Source: Breznakibacter xylanolyticus
GTDB taxonomy: Bacteria > Bacteroidota > Bacteroidia > Bacteroidales > Marinilabiliaceae
Direction of reading: 5' to 3'
Length of the DNA stretch: 64,000 nt
NCBI RefSeq assembly: GCF_003254275.1
Contig: NZ_QKZK01000006.1
Location: 113,593 to 177,592, forward strand
In this document: piece by piece, positions 50,796 to 58,488 of the stretch
Layout of the letters: every line of letters starts with the position of its first letter
Numbering within the stretch: position 1 is the stretch's first letter
Notes under the pieces: generated by a model
Databases searched by the model: none
What the model saw: only the letters and a program-made list of their open reading frames with translations
What the model was told of the DNA's origin: nothing
Program-made: the position numbers and the translations under genes

Positions 50796-52079
50796 TTAAC
50801 CCAGGAACTTCTTGCGAAGGTCTTCGATTTCGGCATTGCCAATGGGCTGCAACTGACCAATAACGCCGCCCTGCACCAGTGACATGGCTGAGAATTCGGC
50901 CACTTCGAGTTTGTCGAAGGTTTGGAGCAACTTGTCGCTGGTGACCACCACCATTTCGTTTTCGACAATCACCACGGGCGTGTCGTTGCCCAGCACGCTC
51001 ACCACTTTGTCGTGATCGCCAAAGGCATAATTGTTCACATCCTGAAGGAAAATCCAGCTTTCGGGAATGGTGCGCACGTCAAACTTTTTGTGAGCCACGC
51101 CAAAGCCCATTAAATAGGGCGCGGGAGTGGTGATGATGGAGTTGACATGGGGATGACGCTTGTAAATCTCCTGATGCAGGCGCACGGTGGCATCGGGTGT
51201 TTTACCGGCTTCGCGATGGCCATCCTTAATTTGCACCAGGTCTTCCACCTCAATGTCCCAACGCATCATGTCGGCCGGGGTAATCACAAAGTCGTTGCCT
51301 TTCCATCGCACCGACACGGTACCAAACGAACCGGCCATCATGTTTTGACGGCATGAGCGCTGCAGGATGTCAACAATTTCTTTGCGGATGCCCTTTTCGC
51401 ACGAAGGATGTTCGGCCGAAGCCATCTCGGGCAACTGCACCGAAACTTTGGCAAGGTAAGCCTCGTGCTGAGCATCGGTGAGGGTTTTGCAATCGCCCAG
51501 GGTTTTGGCGTTGATGATGGTGCGCGAGCAGTACTCAAACGACTCGAAACGACGGTACGCATCCAGCATGTCGGTACCGGCCACCACGGTACCGTGGTTT
51601 TCCATAATCACGCCATCGTCGCCCTTCACAAACTGAGCGGCAATTTTCTCGCCCAACTCATCGCTGCCGGGCAGTCCGTAGGGGGCAAAACCCACCTTTC
51701 CGCAATACTTGCGGGTGTAAGGCATCACGTTCACATCGGGCACCACACGGGCAATGCTAAACGACACCAACGCTGGCGGATGGGCGTGAATCACAGCCTT
51801 AAACTCGGGACGGGCATCGAAAATGGCCTTATGAAAAGGATATTCCGACGAGGGTTTGTGAGGACCCACAATGGTGCCATCTTTCTTCACGCACATGATG
51901 TCGGCCGCGCGAAGGTTGCCTTTGTCAACAGCCGAAGGAGTCACCCACATGTCGCCATTCTCGTCCATGATAGAGATGTTGCCGCCCGATGTGGTGGTCA
52001 TCCCCTGTCGATAAATTTTATCGATGATCATCACAATTTGATCGCGGGGATGCATGTTTTTAATATCCAGTTGTTTCAC
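50796..52079 (-). CDS. rhaD: tandem class II aldolase, L-rhamnulose-1-phosphate aldolase role
   Basis: The protein has 427 residues made of two class II aldolase/adducin domains. The first (about 8-210) has TTSGGNISI, SSEYPFH (Glu79), VIHAHPP (His98, His100) and MENHGTVV (His162), the zinc ligands and catalytic Glu of RhaD/FucA enzymes. The second (about 230-425) keeps the fold, with MMAGSFGTVSVRW, but has ITTPAPYL where HAHP should be and VENEMVVV where ENHG should be, so it cannot bind metal. Standard RhaD is a single domain of about 270 residues. It splits L-rhamnulose-1-phosphate into DHAP and L-lactaldehyde. The start codon is GTG; an ATG eight codons in is possible. The role is inferred from its place in the rha operon. 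Confidence 0.82.
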   Translation of the reverse strand: MKQLDIKNMHPRDQIVMIIDKIYRQGMTTTSGGNISIMDENGDMWVTPSAVDKGNLRAADIMCVKKDGTIVGPHKPSSEYPFHKAIFDARPEFKAVIHAHPPALVSFSIARVVPDVNVMPYTRKYCGKVGFAPYGLPGSDELGEKIAAQFVKGDDGVIMENHGTVVAGTDMLDAYRRFESFEYCSRTIINAKTLGDCKTLTDAQHEAYLAKVSVQLPEMASAEHPSCEKGIRKEIVDILQRSCRQNMMAGSFGTVSVRWKGNDFVITPADMMRWDIEVEDLVQIKDGHREAGKTPDATVRLHQEIYKRHPHVNSIITTPAPYLMGFGVAHKKFDVRTIPESWIFLQDVNNYAFGDHDKVVSVLGNDTPVVIVENEMVVVTSDKLLQTFDKLEVAEFSAMSLVQGGVIGQLQPIGNAEIEDLRKKFLG

Positions 52080-52116
52080 TTTATCTTAAATTAAAATTGA
52101 TTGACAAAACAGACGG

Positions 52117-53487
52117 TTACAGAGCAGACCAGGGTTTGAGCCCCAAATCGACGGGGGGCTTTTGATGGGGAAATACCTTGTCGTAAATCACCAAGGCGGC
52201 CCCCAGCGCACTGGAGTTATCGACTTCGGACGTGTAGATTTTTAATGCCGGGAAGAAGTGCGCCAGCAATCGCACAAATATTTCGTTACGGGCAAAACCG
52301 CCCGACACAAACATGTTTTTCACCCCGTCGCCCTGCACATGCACCAAGGCAATGGCCTTTTGAGTTTCGAGGGTGATGTCGAACATCAGTCGGTGATAGG
52401 CCTCCTCAAAAGTGGCAAACTGAGTCAAATCGACCCGCTCATCCACATACTGCGGCGGCACGCCTCCCACAAAGAAACATTGTCCCTCATTGCCTTCACT
52501 CAGCATCCCCCTGAGCATGGGCTCCGACACCGTCACGGTTTTGTAGTGGTTGCCCTGCACGCCAAAATGTTTGGTCATACGGTCAACGTTCACATCGTGA
52601 ATGTGGCCCATAAACAGTCGCGACGACTTCACCGGCTGCTGCGTGATGCTCATAAAGCAAAGACAATCGCGCTTAAGCTGATCGGCCGTGAGCGGCGAAG
52701 CGTTAAAGGGATTCATGTGAATGAACCAGGTTCCGGTGCCCACCAACACAAAAGGTTCGTCGCACCCTTTAAAATAAGGCGCCAGCGATGATGAACTGTC
52801 GTGAATGCCCACGCCGCACAGCACGTCACGGTTGGCAATTTTCACGGGAAACACGGTGTCGTTGTTCACGGGCTTGGGCAGGTCAATCTCTTCATCGGCC
52901 AGCCAGGGATGGTAATCCATCTTGTCAAAATCCCACATAAACGTATGGCACCCGATGGAGGTGGGTTCCGACACAATTTGTTTGGTCAGAAGATAAGAGA
53001 GATACTGTGGAAAATGAAGCACATGACGGGTGGTCGCGAACGTTTTGGCATGTTCGTTTTTGAACCACAAGGCCTGTATGCCCGAGTTGAGCATCACCCC
53101 CAAAGCCGGACTGGCCGTTTTTCGGCAGAACTCCGTTTGGCCGTCGTAACGGTCAAACAGCTGCTGCTGGTACTTGGCATCGATGGGTTTGAGGTAGTTG
53201 TAGATGGGCGTTTGACGCTTACCGTCTTGGCCGATAAAGGCCAGCGAAGCGCCATAGGTCGAAAAATTGACACCCGCCAGCTCATACTCGTCCGACACGG
53301 CAATGCGCATAAGGATGGCCAACATCCAACTCTCAATGAGTTCGATGTTATCGCACTCAAAACCGTCTTCATCGGTAATGGTGGGGAACTTCTGTTCCTC
53401 CTGCATCACCAGGTTCAGGCGGCTGTCGAACAACAACACCTTTTTATTGGTTTTGCCAACGTCGAAGATGGCAATCACTTTTTCCAT
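52117..53487 (-). CDS. rhaB: FGGY-family rhamnulokinase
   Basis: The ATG at 53487 gives 456 residues starting MEKVIAIFDVGKTNKK, the phosphate-binding loop of FGGY sugar kinases. The upstream in-frame extension to 53529 runs through an intercistronic hairpin and is rejected. GVNFSTYGASLAFIG, GIHDSSSSLAPYF, FVLVGTGTWFIHMNPF and NMFVSGGFARNEIFVRLL are typical FGGY blocks. Pairwise the protein looks somewhat removed from enterobacterial RhaB, but its place between the isomerase and aldolase genes fixes the role: ATP-dependent phosphorylation of L-rhamnulose. A fuculokinase-like ancestor is possible. Confidence 0.87.
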   Translation of the reverse strand: MEKVIAIFDVGKTNKKVLLFDSRLNLVMQEEQKFPTITDEDGFECDNIELIESWMLAILMRIAVSDEYELAGVNFSTYGASLAFIGQDGKRQTPIYNYLKPIDAKYQQQLFDRYDGQTEFCRKTASPALGVMLNSGIQALWFKNEHAKTFATTRHVLHFPQYLSYLLTKQIVSEPTSIGCHTFMWDFDKMDYHPWLADEEIDLPKPVNNDTVFPVKIANRDVLCGVGIHDSSSSLAPYFKGCDEPFVLVGTGTWFIHMNPFNASPLTADQLKRDCLCFMSITQQPVKSSRLFMGHIHDVNVDRMTKHFGVQGNHYKTVTVSEPMLRGMLSEGNEGQCFFVGGVPPQYVDERVDLTQFATFEEAYHRLMFDITLETQKAIALVHVQGDGVKNMFVSGGFARNEIFVRLLAHFFPALKIYTSEVDNSSALGAALVIYDKVFPHQKPPVDLGLKPWSAL

Positions 53488-53508
53488 ATCATTCAAAATC
53501 ATCATCAA

Positions 53509-53545
53509 CCCCCGCACATGCCAAGGCAAGCCTCGATGTGCGGGG
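53509..53545 (-). repeat. rhaA-rhaB intercistronic hairpin
   Basis: CCCCGCACAT and ATGTGCGGGG pair perfectly around a 17-nt loop, 23 nt after the rhaA stop. It has no T-run. It may protect or process the transcript and set the ratio of isomerase to kinase. Confidence 0.65.
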
Positions 53546-53568
53546 TTGAAGGGTGATAAATATTTGTA

Positions 53569-54837
53569 TTAGCGTTTCTGCAATACGTCGGCTTCGTACT
53601 TCTGAATTTCGGCAATGAAATCGCCACCTGTGGGAACGTTGTTCACCAGACAGTAGTAATCCCACACGGCACCAAAGGCGCGGGTTTTCATGAGTTCGAG
53701 CATGGCCAGACGCTCAAAGTTTTTGCCTTTTTCTTCGTAGACCTTGATGGCAGCTGTGGGTTCCAACAAACCAATCATGAAGGCTTGTTGCGCCGCGCGG
53801 GTTCCCACTACATAAGCGCCAATGCGGTTGATGGAGGCATCGAAAAAGTCGAGACCAATTTTCACGCGGGGCAGGAAGTTGTTGCGAACGATTTCGGAAG
53901 CGATGAGCTGAATTTCGTCGTTGAGGGTCACCACGTGGTCAGAGTCCCAACGGATGGGGCGGGTCACGTGCAGCAACACTTCGTCAACAAACTGGAGGCA
54001 CGATGAAATTTTGTCGCCAATTTGTTCTGTTGGATGAAAGTGACCGTTATCCAAACAAATCAGTTTGTTGTTTTTAACGGCATAACCCAGGTAGAAATCG
54101 TGTGACCCAACGGTCATGGCCTCGGCACCAATGCCAAACACCTTACTTTCTACGGCATCCTTCATGTGTTCCTTGGGATACTCGGTTGCAAATGCTTCGT
54201 CGAGCGATTTTTTCAACAACGCGCGGTGTCCGTTACGGTCAACGGGGATGTCTTTTGAGCCGTCGGGAATCCAGGTATTGTGCACGCAGGGTGTGCCTAA
54301 CTGCTTGCCCATCTCGGCCGAAATGGCGCGGCAACGTTTCACGTGCTCCACCCAGAATTTGCGGTTCTCTTCGTTTTTGCTCGAGAGGGTAAAACCATCA
54401 TCGGCCTTGGGGTGCGAGAAGCAGGTGGCGTTGAAGTCCAAGCCCATCTGGCGTTCCTTGGCCCAGTCGATCCAGCCCTGAAAGTGCTCCACACCAATTT
54501 GGTCGCGATCAACCAATTTACCTCCAAACTCACCATAAATGGCGTGCAGATTCAAACGTTGCTTACCGGGTAACAAAGCCAACACTTTATCCAAATCCTG
54601 ACGCATTTGAGCAATGGTGCGTGCCTTGCCGGGGTAGTTACCTGTCACCTGAATACCACCGCCACCCAGCGTTGCATCGGGCTTTTCGAAACCGCCCACA
54701 TCGTCAGTTTGCCAGCAGTGCAGACTGATGACCACCTCTTCCATCTTTTTCAACACCGCATCGGTATCCACACCCAATTCGGCATACTGCAGTTTGGCCA
54801 ATTCGTAAGCCTTCTCAATCATTGATTTTTTATCCAT
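53569..54837 (-). CDS. rhaA: L-rhamnose isomerase
   Basis: The protein has 422 residues, the usual length. ISLHCWQTDDVGGFE is the N-terminal signature. LGLDFNATCFSHPKADDGFT, VHNTWIPDGSKD, CLDNGHFHPTEQIGDKIS and RPIRWDSDHVVT carry the metal- and substrate-binding residues of RhaA. It converts L-rhamnose to L-rhamnulose in the cytoplasm, with Mn as the usual metal. It follows rhaT after 160 nt that contain a satellite block. Mutarotation of the substrate is served by rhaM at 31159-31473. Confidence 0.96.
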   Translation of the reverse strand: MDKKSMIEKAYELAKLQYAELGVDTDAVLKKMEEVVISLHCWQTDDVGGFEKPDATLGGGGIQVTGNYPGKARTIAQMRQDLDKVLALLPGKQRLNLHAIYGEFGGKLVDRDQIGVEHFQGWIDWAKERQMGLDFNATCFSHPKADDGFTLSSKNEENRKFWVEHVKRCRAISAEMGKQLGTPCVHNTWIPDGSKDIPVDRNGHRALLKKSLDEAFATEYPKEHMKDAVESKVFGIGAEAMTVGSHDFYLGYAVKNNKLICLDNGHFHPTEQIGDKISSCLQFVDEVLLHVTRPIRWDSDHVVTLNDEIQLIASEIVRNNFLPRVKIGLDFFDASINRIGAYVVGTRAAQQAFMIGLLEPTAAIKVYEEKGKNFERLAMLELMKTRAFGAVWDYYCLVNNVPTGGDFIAEIQKYEADVLQKR

Positions 54838-54933
54838 TGTGATATTTTTATAATGTTAGAATTTTAAAATGTCGTTCGTTTTAAATCTTTAGTTCATTCA
54901 CGCCTTCTTCTCAATCATTGCATTTCCCAACCT

Positions 54934-54997
54934 GTACTTTTGCACTATTGCACTCTTGCACTTAGGCACTTTCTTCCTTTGCTGCTTTGCCACTTTC
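54934..54997 (-). repeat. AAAGTGGC-type satellite block between rhaT and rhaA
   Basis: On the coding strand: AAAGTGGCAAAGCAGCAAAG, later AAAGTGCCTAAGTGCAAGAG, then TGCAATAGTGCAAAAGTAC. It starts right at the rhaT stop and ends 96 nt before the rhaA ATG. It matches 47961-48036 in word order and in distance to the next start codon. Confidence 0.65.
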
Positions 54998-56023
54998 TTA
55001 CTTCATACTTCCCACGATGGTCGAAGCCACCAGCAACAGCAACCCAATAACCAACACCACCATGGTTTGCTTCCCTGAGTTCTTCCATTCGTTGAGAACG
55101 ATGCCCCACACATTGCTGAAAAGGACATTAAAGGCCATCAGAATGCTCCAGGCAAAAGCACGTGTTCCCGGATCGAGCTGCACCTCACCCATGCCCATGA
55201 ACAAAAACTGGCAATACCACAACAAGCCGGCCAGCGCACTAAACAGGAAATTGTTGACCAACTCCGATGAGGACAGCGAGAAATACTCCCGTCCGGTTTT
55301 ATTTTTGATATTTAAAAAGATGCAGTAACCAAAGTTGGTGACAAAACCACCCAACGTCACCAGCAGGATGACCACGTTTTTGGCAAACAATTCGGGCGTC
55401 CCCAGAGCAATGGCGTTCACACGGATGCCATCTCCGGCATTGAGTCCCAGGTTAAAACAGGCGCTCATCACCCCGGCCAGCAATGCCACCAGGATGCCTT
55501 TTTTGAGTGCAAACTCTTTCACAGCGGCACGCTTGTCTTCTTCCGACATATTTTTCGACTTCAGGCTGCCGGCATAGCCAATCATGGCAATTCCGGCAAT
55601 ACACACCGACACCCCGGCCACCATAAAGATGCCTGCCGAAGTGGCAAACAAATCCTGACCGGCCAACAGCGGGGGAATGATGGTTCCAAATGCGGCGCAA
55701 GTCCCCAGTGCAATCGATTGGCCTAAAGCAACGCCCAAATAGCGCATGCTCAATCCAAACGTCAACCCGCCAACGCCCCACAACATGCCGTATCCCATGG
55801 CCTTTAACAACGCGGTTGTATCATAGCCCATCACCTGCCCGAAAGCACCGGATGGCACAATGAGCCAGGCTCCGACAAACGGAATCAGCAAATAGGCAAA
55901 AATGCTTTGCACAGCCCAAAACGATTCCCACGACCAATTCTTGATTTTCTTTTGCGGCACATAAAAACTTGACGCACCGGCACTCCCCAAAGCCATTAAT
56001 GCAATTCCTGAAATAATGCTCAT
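54998..56023 (-). CDS. rhaT: L-rhamnose/proton symporter
   Basis: The protein has 341 residues with ten predicted membrane segments. GSAGASSFYVPQKKIKNWSW and ESFWAVQSIFAYLLIPF are the RhaT N-terminal signature. GYGMLWGVGGLTFGLSMRYL, GVALGQSIALGTCAAFGTII and LLWYCQFLFMGMGEVQ follow. It imports L-rhamnose across the inner membrane, driven by protons in the known case. It is the first gene of the rha operon, divergent from the AraC regulator, with its own promoter at 56089-56120. Confidence 0.94.
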   Translation of the reverse strand: MSIISGIALMALGSAGASSFYVPQKKIKNWSWESFWAVQSIFAYLLIPFVGAWLIVPSGAFGQVMGYDTTALLKAMGYGMLWGVGGLTFGLSMRYLGVALGQSIALGTCAAFGTIIPPLLAGQDLFATSAGIFMVAGVSVCIAGIAMIGYAGSLKSKNMSEEDKRAAVKEFALKKGILVALLAGVMSACFNLGLNAGDGIRVNAIALGTPELFAKNVVILLVTLGGFVTNFGYCIFLNIKNKTGREYFSLSSSELVNNFLFSALAGLLWYCQFLFMGMGEVQLDPGTRAFAWSILMAFNVLFSNVWGIVLNEWKNSGKQTMVVLVIGLLLLVASTIVGSMK

Positions 56024-56063
56024 GTAGATTTTTTTTTAATTTTGACGCTTTAACATTTCTTGC

Positions 56064-56080
56064 AATAAGCTAAGCTTATT
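56064..56080. promoter_or_regulatory. candidate operator in the rhaT leader
   Basis: AATAAGCT, one base, then AGCTTATT is a perfect 8-bp inverted repeat just downstream of the predicted rhaT transcription start. It could bind the AraC regulator or another dimer, or act as a small leader hairpin. Confidence 0.5.
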
Positions 56081-56088
56081 TAATAATT

Positions 56089-56120
56089 CAAAATTAGAAG
56101 GTCGAAAGGCCTTTATCAAT
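56089..56120 (-). promoter_or_regulatory. candidate promoter of the rha operon
   Basis: The minus strand has TAATTTTG (56089-56096), a full match to TAnnTTTG, with ATTG (56117-56120) 20 bp upstream in place of TTTG. The weak -33 box fits a promoter needing an activator such as RhaR. The expected leader is about 60 nt long. Confidence 0.65.
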
Positions 56121-56162
56121 GCAGAATTTGGCATTTGTTTTGCACTTTTTGACACACACATT

Positions 56163-57056
56163 ATGAAAGACTTCTTCAAGTATCTTACACCAAGCGAAGA
56201 CGATAAAGATTGGGGGATACACATAAATGTTACAGGATCGTCGCACGTAGCGCCCGATGTGGAATACCCGCTCAAGGCGCACCCGTCGGGCTATTACTTC
56301 TCGTGGAACTCGGGCCGAATCCTGCACGAATACCAAATATTATACATCACCGAAGGAAATGGCATCCTGGAAACCAAAGAGGGAAAATACAACCTTCAAC
56401 CCGGATCGGTGATCCTGCTCACGCCCGGCAAATGGCACCGTTACCGCCCCAACAAAAACACGGGTTGGACGGAATATTACATCGGCTTTGAAGGCAAAAT
56501 TGCGCGTCATTTCCTGAGCAACGCGCTGCTGAAAGAGAACCTGCCGGTGATTCATTGCGGCCTGCACGAGGAAATCATCGCCTGTTACAACCAGGCCTTC
56601 GACATCACCCAAAAGGCCAAGCCCGGCTACCAACAGGTGCTCTCGGGCGTGGTGATCAAGCTCATCGGTTTGATTCTCTCGGCCATTAAAAACAAGGAAT
56701 TTTCGGGTAAACCCATCGAGACCATCATCGAGAAAACACGCCAATACCTGCACGACCATTACCCCGAAAACATCGACCTGGAAAAACTGGCTGCCGATAA
56801 CGACATCGGGTATAGCTACTTTAGAAAGATGTTCAAACGATTCACCGGCATCTCACCCGGTCAATACCTCTTGCAGGTTCGCATTTCAAAGGCCAAAGAT
56901 TTGATCATCACCACCGACCAGAACATCAAAGACATTGCACTGATCACGGGGTTCGATTCCATCTATTATTTCAGCCGGGTGTTTAAAGAAAAAACAGGAA
57001 AAACGCCCATTGAGTTGCGGCACAATGTGCTGAAACCGGAGGAGAAAGAGGAATAG
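56163..57056 (+). CDS. AraC-family regulator of rhamnose genes
   Basis: The protein has 297 residues. The N-terminal cupin-like sensor (about 30-150) contains GNGILETKEGKYNLQPGSV and LLTPGKWHRYRPN. The C-terminal DNA-binding domain (about 195-290) contains two HTHs: DLEKLAADNDIGYSYFRKMF, and IALITGFDSIYYFSRVFKEK followed by TGKTPIELR. It is divergently transcribed from rhaT with 139 bp between the ATGs. By analogy with Bacteroides thetaiotaomicron RhaR it should activate the rha operon when L-rhamnose is present; that role is inferred from position. Confidence 0.88.
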   Translation: MKDFFKYLTPSEDDKDWGIHINVTGSSHVAPDVEYPLKAHPSGYYFSWNSGRILHEYQILYITEGNGILETKEGKYNLQPGSVILLTPGKWHRYRPNKNTGWTEYYIGFEGKIARHFLSNALLKENLPVIHCGLHEEIIACYNQAFDITQKAKPGYQQVLSGVVIKLIGLILSAIKNKEFSGKPIETIIEKTRQYLHDHYPENIDLEKLAADNDIGYSYFRKMFKRFTGISPGQYLLQVRISKAKDLIITTDQNIKDIALITGFDSIYYFSRVFKEKTGKTPIELRHNVLKPEEKEE

Positions 57057-57057
57057 A

Positions 57058-57073
57058 AATTCAGCACTGAATT
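57058..57073 (+). repeat. small palindrome after the regulator stop
   Basis: AATTCAG, two bases, then CTGAATT, starting two nt after the TAG stop. There is no T-run. The 157-nt gap to the convergent peptidase gene otherwise holds part of a common repeat (CCGCCAAGACGCTAAGG). Confidence 0.45.
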
Positions 57074-57213
57074 CACAAACTACAATAAGCCTTTTTACCG
57101 CCAAGACGCTAAGGGATCGCTAAGAAAAAACATGGCGAACTTCACGTTCAATTCTCCTTTCTTAGTGCAACCTTATGTTTCTCACGGATGTCAATACCTC
57201 AAGGAACGAAACC

Positions 57214-58215
57214 TCACTCTGCATTACCTTGCAATAATTCAACAGCTTCCTCCAGAATCCGATCCCTCATTATCCGCGCATCCCCCCCACTGATCCACAC
57301 CACCACATCGGGGGGGATGCCGGTCTTTTGAAAATCGCGGCCGTTGAGCAGGCGCGTTTGGGTGTTGGAGGTTCGCATGAGCCAGCCGTTTGACAATTCG
57401 CGTACCAAAGGGCTGCCACTGCCCCCACCGGTGGTGTCACCCACACTCACCACACCCGGCACCGACTTAAGGCAAACCAAAAATCGCTCGCCCGCACTGT
57501 AACATGTGCGATTGGTGAGCACCACCATGGGCTTCGTCCACCTGACAGGAGAGGGTGAGAGTACCACGGGCTCCCATTCTGAAAAATCGCCGGCATCACG
57601 GCCGTTTCGTGCTCTTACGTGGCAGACAACACGCTCAGCGTCGATGAAACGGCGAGCCAACTCATGACATTGCGACAGCAAACCGCCACGATTTCCGCGC
57701 ACATCAACAATTAAAGCAGGGGCATCGGCCAGTTGCATCAAAATGGTATCGATAAATGCAAAATCGGCAGCCTCACCCACAAAAGTTTTGACACGCAGAT
57801 AAGCCACGCCGCCGCGCAACCGTCCATAGTCATAAATACGGGTCGACAGGGGCAATTCATCAAAATAATTGTAGCCCAACTCCACCTGATTGGTTCGAAA
57901 ATTAAGAAAGTAAGCCTCGTTCCCCACCGTTCCCAAGGGGGCAAATACGTTGGTGTGCGCATCACCGGTGAGGTTAACCATTTGGTGGAGATGCTCCAGC
58001 AAATCATCATCGGGAGTTTGGGCGGTCAGGGTGGCACGATGTACGGCATAGGCCGAGTCCCAATTGACCGTCTCATCCATATAGGCATAATGACGAGTGA
58101 AAGCCTCCCAGTAGGAGTCGAAGACAACGGGAGCCGATATAAGTTCAGACCGATCGTCGTGAGACTGACAACCGAAAAGGAGTGAAATCAAGAATAAGGC
58201 AAAGAGCCCCCTCAT
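57214..58215 (-). CDS. S41-type (C-terminal-processing-like) peptidase lipoprotein
   Basis: The ATG at 58215 gives 333 residues with a lipoprotein signal (MRGLFALFLISLLFGCQS, Cys16). The frame is open upstream to 58293, adding residues LPKDPLWG that come from a dispersed repeat. That ATG lies inside the repeat. The core has MVNLTGDAHTNVF, LIVDVRGNRGGLLSQCHELA (typical S41 substrate-side loop) and TNRTCYSAGERFLV, where Ser of YSAGE is the likely nucleophile. GDTTGGGSGSP and LLNGRDFQKTGIPPDVVV are standard S41 tail blocks. It is probably a periplasmic or surface protease of unknown target. The family call is good and the substrate unknown. Confidence 0.85.
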   Translation of the reverse strand: MRGLFALFLISLLFGCQSHDDRSELISAPVVFDSYWEAFTRHYAYMDETVNWDSAYAVHRATLTAQTPDDDLLEHLHQMVNLTGDAHTNVFAPLGTVGNEAYFLNFRTNQVELGYNYFDELPLSTRIYDYGRLRGGVAYLRVKTFVGEAADFAFIDTILMQLADAPALIVDVRGNRGGLLSQCHELARRFIDAERVVCHVRARNGRDAGDFSEWEPVVLSPSPVRWTKPMVVLTNRTCYSAGERFLVCLKSVPGVVSVGDTTGGGSGSPLVRELSNGWLMRTSNTQTRLLNGRDFQKTGIPPDVVVWISGGDARIMRDRILEEAVELLQGNAE

Positions 58216-58240
58216 CCCCCAAAGGGGGTCTTTAGGAAGA
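58206..58240 (-). repeat. GC-rich leader-type element containing the peptidase start codon
   Basis: The coding strand reads AAGACCCCCTTTGGGGGATG then AGGGGGCTCTTT. The ATG in GGGGGATGAGG is the favoured start of the peptidase at 58215. Orientation relative to the gene is the same as in the other copies. Confidence 0.7.
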
Positions 58241-58296
58241 GAGCAACGAATAATTGAATTCATCATTCGACGGTGCAAATCAAATTGATTCATAAT

Positions 58297-58464
58297 TCAA
58301 TGTCCTTTATTTAGTGACAATCGAATAACAGACAAGAAGAATTTTAGACAACAGACAGATAGATTAGACTGTGAAGAAGAAGAAGACAGATCTAAACATC
58401 TTTCCTTATCTCATCATCTGTCTCATAATCTGAAGTCTTCTTCTCTTAACTTAACGGCATTAAT
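58297..58464. repeat. MITE-like imperfect palindrome, copy D
   Basis: The ends are TTCAATGTCCTTTATTTAGT and the complement of CTTAACTTAACGGCATTAA. The interior has ACAGACAGATAGATTAGACT opposite CTCATCATCTGTCTCATAAT. It fills the gap between the peptidase and the barrel protein. Confidence 0.68.
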
Positions 58465-58488
58465 TCATAATTTATCAGTTCATCAGAA

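Noticed and set aside
50425..50799. 124-codon plus-strand frame with 14-residue repeats (NTCWRAVANLREAA-like)
   Set aside because: The periodicity follows from the 42-nt DNA repeat, other frames on both strands show equal periodicity, and the frame runs through the rha terminator into the rhaD end.
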